Shown here: in pieces, positions 1-5,921 of the stretch
Numbering within the stretch: the first letter of the stretch is position 1
How the letters are laid out: each line of letters begins with the position of its first letter
Source of the DNA: an uncultured Bacilli bacterium
GTDB taxonomy: Bacteria; Bacillota_I; Bacilli_A; RF39; UBA660
Direction of reading: 5' to 3'
Assembly: GCA_934148875.1 (NCBI GenBank)
Contig: CAKPDJ010000021.1
Location: 1 to 21,855 of the forward strand
Length of the DNA: 21,855 nucleotides
Translations under genes and position numbers: made by a program
Notes under the pieces: generated by a model
The model's input: only the letters and a program-made list of their open reading frames with translations
What the model was told of the DNA's origin: nothing
The model's database searches: none

Positions 1-1
1 A

Positions 2-41
2 AAAGTGCTGCTAACGCATCACTTTCGAATTAATATTTTTT
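2..41 (+). terminator. Possible intrinsic terminator
   Basis: Arms 2-10 and 17-25 pair over 9 bp with one mismatch around a 6-nt loop, and a T-rich stretch with six consecutive T follows. It would end a gene lying before the window. The T run starts about 8 nt after the stem, which is weaker than usual. Confidence 0.35.
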
Positions 42-97
42 CTGATTTTTTGGTATCACATCATTTACAATTATACACACTTGTTAAAGGAAAATGC

Positions 98-124
98 TTG
101 ATTTTTGATAAAAAACAATATAAT
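98..124 (+). promoter_or_regulatory. Possible promoter of the first element gene
   Basis: TTGATT at 98-103 and a perfect TATAAT at 119-124 are separated by 15 nt, which is short. The -10 lies 43 nt before the start codon at 167. The AT-rich background makes chance matches common, so this is tentative. Confidence 0.4.
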
Positions 125-166
125 ATATCAATAAGCAGTACAAATATTCACTAGGAGGAAACATTA

Positions 167-718
167 ATGAAGGATTACTTAATAAAAGATTATGAGGATA
201 TGATTGATAGAGAAGTCAAAAAAGAAGCAAAAAGAATATTTAAAGTATTATATGATTTGTATAAAAAGGATAATAAAACAGATTTGAGTTTTAATTGTTT
301 AGTTGAAAAATATATGGATAAAGAGTTTAATTTACTAAGATTAGAAGTTCTTAATGAAACTATAAAAAATATTCCTACACATTTATATATATGCCCAGAT
401 AATACAAAAATATTTATAACAAACAATGAATTACAGAAAATAGAAAATCAGAAAATAACTGAAAAAATAAATAATGATAAAATGTTATTAGACAGTATCT
501 CAAAAAAAGTAGCTGAAAAAATCTTGTTAATTAATGAAGATATGGAAGGTTTAACAATTTTAGATGTTATAAGTGAAACTGTTAATGAAAAAGAGGGAAA
601 GAGCATTGACTTGATAAATGAGGGAAAGTACTTGATAGAAAATATTAATTCAAAACTTATAGATCAGGGGAAAAAACTTATAAGTATTGATCCGATTAAA
701 ATTGCAGAATATAAATAA
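167..718 (+). CDS. Hypothetical protein of the mobile element, 183 aa
   Basis: I do not recognise this protein. The start is well supported by an AGGAGG at 153-158, 8 nt before the ATG. The product is highly charged, rich in Lys, Glu, Asn and Ile, and looks largely helical, with no membrane segment or signal peptide. The middle (about residues 85-125) could form a coiled coil. It contains the only well-conserved-looking stretch that I can pick out by eye, a hydrophobic-acidic segment around residues 118-132 (LLINEDMEGLTILDV). It is the first gene in the visible part of the element and is followed by another unknown gene 65 nt later with its own promoter candidate. A cytosolic accessory role is likely, but nothing in the sequence says which. 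Confidence 0.7.
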   Translation: MKDYLIKDYEDMIDREVKKEAKRIFKVLYDLYKKDNKTDLSFNCLVEKYMDKEFNLLRLEVLNETIKNIPTHLYICPDNTKIFITNNELQKIENQKITEKINNDKMLLDSISKKVAEKILLINEDMEGLTILDVISETVNEKEGKSIDLINEGKYLIENINSKLIDQGKKLISIDPIKIAEYK

Positions 719-731
719 TATTTTTAGTGCT

Positions 732-757
732 TTGTTTTATGAAATTAATGATATAAT
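732..757 (+). promoter_or_regulatory. Extended -10 promoter before the second element gene
   Basis: A perfect TATAAT at 752-757 is preceded by TG at 749-750, giving an extended -10. The best -35 (TTGTTT, 732-737) is only 14 nt upstream, so the extended -10 would do most of the work. It lies 26 nt before the ATG at 784. Confidence 0.5.
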
Positions 758-783
758 AGTTTTGATGTGAGGTGAGTAATGAA

Positions 784-1242
784 ATGAGAAAAATTACTTT
801 TGACTCTATATATAAAAAAATACTTAATAGTAATAACAAAAAGAATATTACTAAAATATATGATGATGGTTTAGACAATAATATTTTAAATTATGATGAA
901 GAATATCTAAGATACAAAGAGAACTATAAAGCTGATAAATTATTTTATAAAGAAAAAAAATATAATAACATTACCTATGCCATATATATGTTTAAAACGC
1001 CAGAATATAGTGATTTAAGCATAGACAACAACTACAACATTAAAGAAGAAAAAAAGTCTTATTATGAGGCTAGTATGATGATAATAAAGGATGATATTGA
1101 TGGTAGATATTCAATAGATAATATATGTGCAATCAGGAATCGAGATGAACAAACTGTAATAAACCGATATAACTACTTAGAAGCAATTTTAAATGAATTT
1201 ACTGAATCAAGGTTATTAGAGTTTATTGATAGTCAAATATAG
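784..1242 (+). CDS. Hypothetical protein of the mobile element, 152 aa
   Basis: Family not recognised. The frame is open from a GTG at 772, but that GTG lies inside the ribosome-binding site GAGGTG (769-774). The ATG at 784, 9 nt after this site, is therefore the better start and gives MRKITFDSIYKK. The product is hydrophilic, rich in Asn, Lys and Tyr, and has no membrane segment. Its C-terminal part (about residues 95-152) reads as a compact domain with alternating hydrophobic residues. It is followed by the unusual 1243-1764 intergenic region. Its position between an unknown gene and a phage-type regulator suggests an element accessory role. No function can be assigned. Confidence 0.65.
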   Translation: MRKITFDSIYKKILNSNNKKNITKIYDDGLDNNILNYDEEYLRYKENYKADKLFYKEKKYNNITYAIYMFKTPEYSDLSIDNNYNIKEEKKSYYEASMMIIKDDIDGRYSIDNICAIRNRDEQTVINRYNYLEAILNEFTESRLLEFIDSQI

Positions 1243-1254
1243 TTAAAATTATAG

Positions 1255-1291
1255 AAATATACAAAAATATGCAAAAATATACAGAAATATA
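1255..1291. repeat. Four tandem 10-bp AT-rich repeats
   Basis: Units AAATATACAA, AAATATGCAA, AAATATACAG and a partial AAATATA follow each other exactly, 13 bp after the preceding stop codon. The 10-bp period is one helical turn, so a protein could bind the same face of the DNA at each unit. This could be an iteron or regulator-binding array, but low-complexity AT DNA is an alternative. Confidence 0.55.
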
Positions 1292-1333
1292 ATATTATAA
1301 AAATTTATTAATCAAACTTATTCACTTAGTTGC

Positions 1334-1361
1334 TTGAATATAATTTGTCAAGTGCTATAAT
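1334..1361 (+). promoter_or_regulatory. Promoter P1 of the hairpin region
   Basis: TTGAAT (1334-1339), a 16-nt spacer and a perfect TATAAT (1356-1361) preceded by TG at 1353-1354 form an extended -10 promoter. Transcription would start near 1368, exactly where the following long hairpin begins. Confidence 0.6.
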
Positions 1362-1366
1362 GTAGT

Positions 1367-1420
1367 AAAATGAAATAATTATGGAAAAAGAGAGTATCCA
1401 AAAATTATTTCATTTTTTTT
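1367..1420 (+). terminator. Strong stem-loop with T run (H1); possible ~50-nt small RNA
   Basis: Arms 1367-1380 and 1403-1416 are perfectly complementary over 14 bp. The 3' arm runs into a T tract ending at 1420. The 22-nt loop can form an inner TGGA/TCCA pairing. Promoter P1 would start transcription at the foot of this stem, so the transcript would be little more than the hairpin. No gene upstream needs this terminator more closely than 120 nt away. Confidence 0.7.
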
Positions 1421-1448
1421 GGCATAAAAAGAGCTTTGCTAAAAAAAC

Positions 1449-1476
1449 TTGACATTGATGAAAAAAGTGCTAAAAT
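1449..1476 (+). promoter_or_regulatory. Promoter P2 of the hairpin region
   Basis: A perfect TTGACA (1449-1454), a 16-nt spacer and TAAAAT (1471-1476) form a good sigma-A promoter. The -10 context AGTGCTAaAAT closely matches that of P1 (AGTGCTAtAAT), including the TG of an extended -10, which suggests common origin or co-regulation. Confidence 0.65.
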
Positions 1477-1486
1477 AGGTAACGAG

Positions 1487-1573
1487 TTTTGAGACTATTT
1501 CTCAAAAGTATTTATTTAGAAGAAGCAGTACCAAGTTATATAGATATTATTTGTGCTGTTTCTTCTTTTATTT
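1487..1573 (+). ncRNA. Candidate small RNA or leader with two hairpins ending in a terminator-like stem (H2)
   Basis: An 8-bp perfect hairpin (arms 1487-1494 and 1500-1507, 5-nt loop) starts about 5 nt after the expected start point of promoter P2. A second stem follows with arms 1518-1531 and 1553-1566: 14 bp with two G-U wobbles, then a T-rich tail. Together they make a compact structured RNA of roughly 90 nt. It may end at the tail, or it may be the leader of the 40-aa ORF at 1590. No known riboswitch or sRNA family was recognised. Confidence 0.45.
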
Positions 1574-1589
1574 TAGTAGAGGTGAAAAT

Positions 1590-1712
1590 ATGCAAAAATT
1601 ACTACATAAAAAATATAGATGGTATATTAATGTATCTAGTAATAGAAACAATTTTTCATTGACTAAAAATTGCACTAATAATCAATATCAATTAATTTTA
1701 AAAGAGAAATAA
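1590..1712 (+). CDS. Small ORF, 40 aa, possible leader peptide
   Basis: The ORF starts MQKLLHKKYRW and ends LILKEK. It has a ribosome-binding site GAGGTG at 1579-1584, 5 nt before the ATG, matching the spacing used by the confident genes here. The peptide is basic, rich in Asn and Lys, with no signal peptide. Its stop codon (1710-1712) lies inside the 5' arm of the strong hairpin at 1700-1746, which immediately precedes the ribosome-binding site of the next gene. Translation to the stop would therefore cover that arm. This suits a leader peptide controlling the ArpU-like gene, although a real small protein is equally possible. I recognise no homologue. Confidence 0.45.
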   Translation: MQKLLHKKYRWYINVSSNRNNFSLTKNCTNNQYQLILKEK

Positions 1713-1747
1713 CTTGGGTTTTTATTCCCTGTGTTGTTTCTCTTTTT
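1700..1747 (+). terminator. Terminator-like hairpin (H3) in front of the ArpU-like gene; candidate attenuator
   Basis: Arms 1700-1713 and 1733-1746 pair over 14 bp with one U-G wobble, the loop contains a further GGG/CCC pairing (1716-1718 with 1727-1729), and a T-rich tail follows. The tail runs directly into the AGGAGG (1752-1757) of the next gene. A terminator placed in a 5' leader like this fits attenuation better than gene-end termination. Confidence 0.6.
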
Positions 1748-1764
1748 CTTTAGGAGGATACACT

Positions 1765-2268
1765 ATGGAAGAACAAATGTATTTAGAAAATGAAATATTA
1801 AGTAAAGAGTTTATTTCTGATTATAACTTAGATGAGTGTAAATCTATAGCTACAATGCTAATGAAAAAGTATAAAAGGTTAAAAAACTCTTGCCCTGAAG
1901 AAGTTGATCTTAAGATTACACATAACTACGAACCTATTTATTCTTGTCAAATGCCAAGAAAAAATGTTGTAATGGAGAAAGTTGATAGACATTTAGATGA
2001 TATAAGAGATTATGAATTTATGAACGAAAAAATTAAAAACATTATGAATAAAATGTCTTCGGAAGAAAGAGCTTGTTTTACGGAAATACTTTTACACAAT
2101 AAAGGTGAAAGTACAGCAGCAAAAATAATAGGAAGATCAAGAATAGGATTAATTCCAATATATAATAGTTGTGTAATTAGATTAGTATTAGCATTTCATT
2201 TGGAAATATATAAAGATCAAATAAATGAGATAGATGTAACTAAAGAAATTGAATTAAAGTATTATTAG
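1765..2268 (+). CDS. Sigma-70 region 4-like (ArpU-like) phage/ICE transcriptional regulator, 167 aa
   Basis: The C-terminal half resembles the sigma-70 region 4-like regulators of Gram-positive phages and integrative elements. It shows a helical lead (MSSEERACFTEILL), then a helix-turn-helix-like segment in which AAKIIGRSRIGLIPIYNSC is the recognisable part. These proteins usually act in the cytosol as activators of late or transfer functions. The frame is open upstream to 1714, but the ATG at 1765 sits 7 nt after a perfect AGGAGG (1752-1757) and is the better start. The longer form would begin inside the hairpin loop. The gene is preceded by the leader ORF and hairpin and followed by a terminator at 2284-2308. 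The family call rests on memory of related sequences and is moderately sure. Confidence 0.6.
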   Translation: MEEQMYLENEILSKEFISDYNLDECKSIATMLMKKYKRLKNSCPEEVDLKITHNYEPIYSCQMPRKNVVMEKVDRHLDDIRDYEFMNEKIKNIMNKMSSEERACFTEILLHNKGESTAAKIIGRSRIGLIPIYNSCVIRLVLAFHLEIYKDQINEIDVTKEIELKYY

Positions 2269-2283
2269 TAAGCAATTATTTAT

Positions 2284-2308
2284 GACTTCATATAGAGGTC
2301 TTTTTTTT
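2284..2308 (+). terminator. Intrinsic terminator after the ArpU-like gene
   Basis: GACTTC (2284-2289) pairs with GAGGTC (2295-2300) with one wobble around a 5-nt loop, followed by eight T. It separates the regulator from the mazF unit. No clear promoter is visible between it and mazF, so readthrough may feed the toxin gene. Confidence 0.75.
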
Positions 2309-2328
2309 ATGCCTAAAGTGGAGGAATT

Positions 2329-2703
2329 ATGAAAAAAATTAAACGAGGAGAAATATTTAATGCCAATTTAGATCCTGTTCTAGGACACGAACAGGGTGGA
2401 AATAGACCAGTTTTAGTTTTACAAAATAATCATAGTTTAAAAAGATGCCCAACTGTTTTGGTAGCACCTTTAACAAAAATGATCAATAAGAAATACGATT
2501 TACCCACACACGTATATATAGAACCTTCTAATTATTTAAAATACGATTCAGTAGTATTAGCTGAACATATTAGAGAAATAGATAGATCGAGAATAACATA
2601 TTACTTAACAACATTAACAAAAAAACAACAAAAATTGGTAGATAAGGCAATTATAAACGCATTTGGATTAAGTATTAAGGAGATAAATTTATATGAGAAA
2701 TAA
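2329..2703 (+). CDS. mazF: MazF/PemK-family endoribonuclease toxin, 124 aa
   Basis: The length and N-terminal signature are typical of MazF/PemK toxins: RGEIFNANL, then GHEQGGNRPVLVLQN, then VLVAPLTK. Arg26 of the GGNRP loop and Thr49 of the second strand correspond to the residues needed for RNA cleavage in Bacillus MazF. The family cuts mRNA at short single-stranded sites in the cytosol and is normally held inactive by a small MazE antitoxin encoded just upstream. Here there is no MazE-like gene upstream: the preceding gene is the ArpU-like regulator, followed by a terminator. The only close partner is the 72-aa gene that overlaps its 3' end by 11 nt. TGGAGG at 2319-2324 supports the start. 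It probably stabilises the element or has a defence role. The family call is very sure, the role here is inferred. Confidence 0.92.
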   Translation: MKKIKRGEIFNANLDPVLGHEQGGNRPVLVLQNNHSLKRCPTVLVAPLTKMINKKYDLPTHVYIEPSNYLKYDSVVLAEHIREIDRSRITYYLTTLTKKQQKLVDKAIINAFGLSIKEINLYEK

Positions 2704-2911
2704 GAATTATATGATTAAGGTAAAGATGATTAAAGAAACTGAGATGATTGTTAGTGAGAAAAGTATGCAAAAAGCAGTAATTAAAGTTGCAAGCTTATTA
2801 AATAAATGTAGTGATAACAATGCTATATTAAATAAAACCTTTAATAGTAAACCTAATTTTATATATAAAGTAGAAAAATATATTGAAGATATAAAAAATG
2901 TACAAATTTAA
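2693..2911 (+). CDS. Small protein overlapping mazF, 72 aa, unknown
   Basis: It overlaps the last 11 nt of mazF in another frame, and an AAGGAG (2677-2682) inside mazF sits 10 nt before the ATG, so translation is probably coupled to the toxin. The product is basic, likely a short strand-helix-helix fold, with no recognisable MazE, AbrB or RHH domain. Position and coupling make it a candidate antitoxin or toxin modulator in reversed gene order, but that is inference only. An inverted repeat covers its stop codon, without a T run on the plus strand. Confidence 0.6.
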   Translation: MRNKNYMIKVKMIKETEMIVSEKSMQKAVIKVASLLNKCSDNNAILNKTFNSKPNFIYKVEKYIEDIKNVQI

Positions 2912-2939
2912 AATTTGCACATTCGTAAAAAAATAAAAT

Positions 2940-2968
2940 AATTGGTATTCTCATAGTGATAGCCAATT
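2940..2968. promoter_or_regulatory. Inverted repeat before the excisionase gene
   Basis: AATTGGT (2940-2946) and GCCAATT (2962-2968) pair over 7 bp with one wobble, 14 nt before the ribosome-binding site of the excisionase-like gene. It could be an operator or a leader hairpin. No convincing -35/-10 pair was found beside it. Confidence 0.35.
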
Positions 2969-2996
2969 ATTAAATCTAATTTAGGAGATAATAATT

Positions 2997-3197
2997 ATGA
3001 ATAATGATATAGAAAAAAAGGTTTACAATGCAACAGAGATTCAAAAAATGCTAGGGATGGGAAAAAATAGATTATATGAATATTTAGAAGAAGTATATAA
3101 AAGTCAAACCCCATTTAGAGTATTAAAATTTGGAAAAATATACAAAGTTCCAAAACAAGCCTTCGATAATTGGATAAATGGTTATCAAGTGTCATAG
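2997..3197 (+). CDS. Excisionase-like / MerR-type HTH DNA-binding protein, 66 aa
   Basis: Short proteins with the pattern YNATEIQKMLGMGKNRLYEYL and then a basic wing (FRVLKFGKIYKVPKQAFDNWI) are winged-helix excisionase-family DNA-binding proteins. The first helix pair reads DNA, and the KxY-VPK-x-W turn forms the wing. It lies 12 nt before the first integrase, which is the classic xis-int order, and its stop codon overlaps the AGGAG of that gene. It would bend DNA at the element ends and favour excision, and might also regulate transcription of the operon. TAGGAG at 2982-2987 supports the start. The length is normal for the family. Confidence 0.85.
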   Translation: MNNDIEKKVYNATEIQKMLGMGKNRLYEYLEEVYKSQTPFRVLKFGKIYKVPKQAFDNWINGYQVS

Positions 3198-3209
3198 GAG
3201 AGATGGATT

Positions 3210-4409
3210 ATGAAAAAAACAAAACTAACTTGGGGAAAAAGTGGGATAGCTTTCTTTGAGGGTTCATCGTGGGGATTTAGATATAAAGAAAAGTTAGAAG
3301 ATGGATCAACTAAATATGGAAAAGTTAAGGGATATGCAACGGAACAAGATGCTGTAAAAGATTATTATATATATGAAGAAAAATTTAAAGAAAAAAGTAG
3401 AGAATATGAAGTAAGCATTAACAAAGATATAATGTTTGTTGATTACCTGATTTATTGGTTTGAAAATATATATTCTGAACGAATAGAAACAACAACAAAA
3501 ATGGTTAGTTCATATATTATATATAATTTAATCGTGCCTAGTATTGAATATAATTTAAAAATAAATTTAGTAACAACTGATTATTTAGACGATATAATAA
3601 AAAGAGCTTCTAATTTAACAGAAAGTGGCGGATATTCTGCAAGGATGATTATAATTATGGCAATGAAAGATGCATTGATTGGTGGATATATTTCACACAA
3701 TCCATCTTTAGATACTAAACAATACAGAAGAAAAAAACCTAAAATTAGAGTATATACTAAAAGGCAATTAAAGAGATTTTTAACAGCATCCCAATCATCA
3801 AATTGGTATCTTGAAATATTATTAGGATTATTTTGTGGACTTCGTAAGGGTGAAATAATGGGACTTAAATTTTCTGATTTTGATATGGAAAATAGAACTG
3901 TGAAAGTGGAAAGACAAATAGCAAAAGAATATGAATTAGAAAAAAATACTAGTAAAATTACAAAATGTTCATTAGTAGAAAGAAATCCAAAGACTCCTGA
4001 AAGTATAAGAACACTTAAAGTTCCCGATATAATTATAGAAGAATTAGAGAAAAGAAATGAAAAAGTAAATTTAGATAAAGCAATTTATAAAAATAAATAT
4101 ATAGATAATAATTATATATCTTGCACAGAAATAGGGGTAGTGCATTCTCAATCAGCTTTAAATGCTAGAATAATAAAAATATGCAGACAACTAAGTTTAC
4201 CGGATTTGACCGTACACGGTTTAAGACATATGTGTGCAACAATTCTATTAGAAAGTGGAGCTTCACTTGCTAAAATACAAGCATTTCTAGGGCATAGATC
4301 AATCCATACAACATTTGAATATTATTGTGAGGTAATGGATGAAAAAGATAAAATATTGGCATTTATGAATAATATTTTTGCTATTGAGGATGGTGATACG
4401 AAATGTTAA
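3210..4409 (+). CDS. Tyrosine integrase 1, AP2-like N-terminus, 399 aa
   Basis: A Tn916-like domain order is visible. There is a small N-terminal strand-rich arm-binding domain (about 1-60, with WGFRYKEKLEDGS), then a SAM-like core-binding domain (about 70-170), then the catalytic domain. All catalytic positions are present: Arg212 in CGLRKGE, a Lys in the PKTPESIR strand turn, His336 and Arg339 in HGLRH, His362 in LGHRS, and Tyr372. The enzyme would cut and rejoin DNA at attP and attB through a 3'-phosphotyrosine intermediate. AGGAG at 3196-3200 lies 9 nt before the ATG. The stop codon overlaps the start of the second integrase by 7 nt, so the two are translationally coupled. The protein looks intact. 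Confidence 0.93.
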   Translation: MKKTKLTWGKSGIAFFEGSSWGFRYKEKLEDGSTKYGKVKGYATEQDAVKDYYIYEEKFKEKSREYEVSINKDIMFVDYLIYWFENIYSERIETTTKMVSSYIIYNLIVPSIEYNLKINLVTTDYLDDIIKRASNLTESGGYSARMIIIMAMKDALIGGYISHNPSLDTKQYRRKKPKIRVYTKRQLKRFLTASQSSNWYLEILLGLFCGLRKGEIMGLKFSDFDMENRTVKVERQIAKEYELEKNTSKITKCSLVERNPKTPESIRTLKVPDIIIEELEKRNEKVNLDKAIYKNKYIDNNYISCTEIGVVHSQSALNARIIKICRQLSLPDLTVHGLRHMCATILLESGASLAKIQAFLGHRSIHTTFEYYCEVMDEKDKILAFMNNIFAIEDGDTKC

Positions 4410-5701
4410 CAAAAGAACAAATGCGGAAAGTTTATAATGATTATACAGTATATTCTGTATTAAAATTAAAAGATAAATACGGATTTAAGGTTAAGCTGAC
4501 ATTTATAGATGGACAGCAAGAAATAAGGCAAATAGGTGGTTTTAAAACAAAAAAAGAGGCAAATCTAGAAAGAGACAAAGTTGTAGCACAATTAGTCAAC
4601 CACTCCTATGTTGTTTATCCAAAAATAAAAAGTAGTGAGTATTTTGAATATTGGTTAGAAATAGTGATGAAACCTAATTTAACATATAATAGTTATATGT
4701 CATATAGAAATGTAGTTAATAATTATGCTATTCCATATTTCAAAAATTACTACATTAATCAAATAAATATGGGACATATTCAAAAATTTTATAATGAAGT
4801 TTCAATTAAATATAAATCGATAGCAAAGTTATCAAAAGTAGTATTAAATTCAGCATTTGAATATGCTAAAAAGAATAATTTAATTAATACTAATCCAACA
4901 TTAAATGTTAGACTTCCGAAAGGAATTGATACATCATATAATAAGGTTCAAGTAATTGATATAGAAAAGACATTTAATATTGAACAGATAAAATTAATAA
5001 TTGAGAAAAGTAAAGAAACACCAATATATTTACATATATTATTTGCGTTGTTGATGGGATTAAGAAAGCAAGAAATTAATGGAGTAAAATATTCAGATAT
5101 TGATTATGTTAATAGAAAATTATATTTAAAAAGACAACTAGGAATTGATCCAAATAAATCAAAAGAAGATTGTAAGAAAAAAACATACACGAAACAGGAA
5201 ATAAAATTAAAAACCTTTTCAAGTGAAAGGGTACTTGATATACCTGATATGGTTTTTGAGGCAATACAAGAACAAAGAAAAATTTATGAAGCAAATAGAA
5301 GAAGGAGAATAAATGATAAAACAACTCCCTTTACTGATTTAGGATTTATTTGTTGTTCTACCTATGGGCATCCAAGAAGTAAAGGGTTTCATAAAAGATA
5401 TTATGATAAACTATTAGAAGAAAATAATTTACCAAAAATTAGATTTCACGATTTAAGACATACATATACCACATTATTATTAATGAATAATCACGATTTA
5501 AAGGCTGTATCAGAACTACTAGGACACTCATCAACAATAATTACATCAAGCACATATTTTGATAAGAATAAAATAATTGTTGATTGTAATAAAGAATTAA
5601 ATTCATTTATTGAATTAGTTAAACCAGATGAAAACTTGTATTCATCAGATACAATAATAGACATAGATACAAATGATATTTTGGCAAAATATTTATATTA
5701 A
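4403..5701 (+). CDS. Tyrosine integrase 2, paralogue of integrase 1, 432 aa
   Basis: It has the same architecture as the upstream integrase: an N-terminal AP2-like strand domain (about 10-65), a SAM-like domain (about 75-180) and a C-terminal catalytic domain. Catalytic residues are complete: Arg221 in MGLRKQE, Lys in LKTFSSER, His349 and Arg352 in HDLRH, His375 in LGHSS and Tyr385. A tail of about 45 residues extends beyond the tyrosine. It overlaps integrase 1 by 7 nt and has a GAGGA 12 nt before the ATG plus a nearer TGGTGA. Two complete paralogues in one operon is unusual for elements of this type. They may act as a heteromeric recombinase or have different site preferences. A hairpin terminator follows 17 nt after the stop. 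Confidence 0.93.
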   Translation: MLTKEQMRKVYNDYTVYSVLKLKDKYGFKVKLTFIDGQQEIRQIGGFKTKKEANLERDKVVAQLVNHSYVVYPKIKSSEYFEYWLEIVMKPNLTYNSYMSYRNVVNNYAIPYFKNYYINQINMGHIQKFYNEVSIKYKSIAKLSKVVLNSAFEYAKKNNLINTNPTLNVRLPKGIDTSYNKVQVIDIEKTFNIEQIKLIIEKSKETPIYLHILFALLMGLRKQEINGVKYSDIDYVNRKLYLKRQLGIDPNKSKEDCKKKTYTKQEIKLKTFSSERVLDIPDMVFEAIQEQRKIYEANRRRRINDKTTPFTDLGFICCSTYGHPRSKGFHKRYYDKLLEENNLPKIRFHDLRHTYTTLLLMNNHDLKAVSELLGHSSTIITSSTYFDKNKIIVDCNKELNSFIELVKPDENLYSSDTIIDIDTNDILAKYLY

Positions 5702-5717
5702 ATATATACATAATAAT

Positions 5718-5749
5718 AAGGAAAGACTGTTGTAGCTTTCCTTGTTTTA
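5718..5749 (+). terminator. Intrinsic terminator after the integrases
   Basis: AAGGAAAG (5718-5725) pairs perfectly with CTTTCCTT (5736-5743) around a 10-nt loop, followed by a T-rich tail. Its 3' arm overlaps the -35 of the outward-reading promoter candidate. Confidence 0.7.
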
Positions 5750-5770
5750 TTGTTAAATTAGTGTTAAAAT
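5742..5770 (+). promoter_or_regulatory. Candidate promoter reading towards uvrB
   Basis: TTGTTT (5742-5747), a 17-nt spacer and TAAAAT (5765-5770) with TG at 5762-5763 make a plausible extended -10 promoter. It is the best match I find between the integrases and uvrB. It would give uvrB a leader of about 178 nt containing the repeats described below. Confidence 0.45.
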
Positions 5771-5784
5771 AAGTTACTGGAAAA

Positions 5785-5824
5785 CATTTAGTTTTACTTG
5801 GTTTTATTTAGTCTTATTTAGTCA
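5785..5824. repeat. Four tandem 10-bp repeats near the element junction
   Basis: The units CATTTAGTTT, TACTTGGTTT, TATTTAGTCT and TATTTAGTCA follow without gaps, consensus TATTTAGTYT. One helical turn per unit and the position next to integrase genes suit integrase arm-type or excisionase binding sites. Their position just after a promoter candidate also allows a regulatory role. Confidence 0.6.
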
Positions 5825-5835
5825 ATTTGTGGCTG

Positions 5836-5921
5836 AAATTCGTATCCAAGCAAAAAAGACACATTTATGGGGTTATAAAAATGAATTGGGATACGAATTT
5901 TTGATAATTGGATACGAATTT
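5836..5921. repeat. Three copies of a 12-bp motif before uvrB
   Basis: The motif GGATACGAATTT occurs at 5889-5900 and 5910-5921 as direct copies exactly 21 bp apart, and at 5836-5847 inverted. The first and third copies agree over 14 bp (adding TT in front). The inverted copy can pair with either direct copy to form alternative 12- to 14-bp stems. Such spacing suits protein binding on one face of the DNA, either by the integrases or by a regulator of uvrB. Confidence 0.7.

Noticed and set aside
190..426. Minus-strand reading frames inside the plus-strand genes (for example 190-426, 696-878, 5109-5324, 6890-7126, 11373-11570, 14831-15106)
   Set aside because: They lie opposite confident or better-supported genes, lack ribosome-binding sites, and read as low-complexity hydrophobic sequence, so they are shadows.
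1714..1764. Upstream extension of the ArpU-like protein
   Set aside because: The extra 17 residues would begin in the hairpin loop with no ribosome-binding site, whereas the ATG at 1765 has a perfect AGGAGG.
2898..2921. Inverted repeat over the stop of the 72-aa gene as a terminator
   Set aside because: It has a mismatch and no T run on the plus strand. It could only terminate minus-strand transcription, for which there is no gene.
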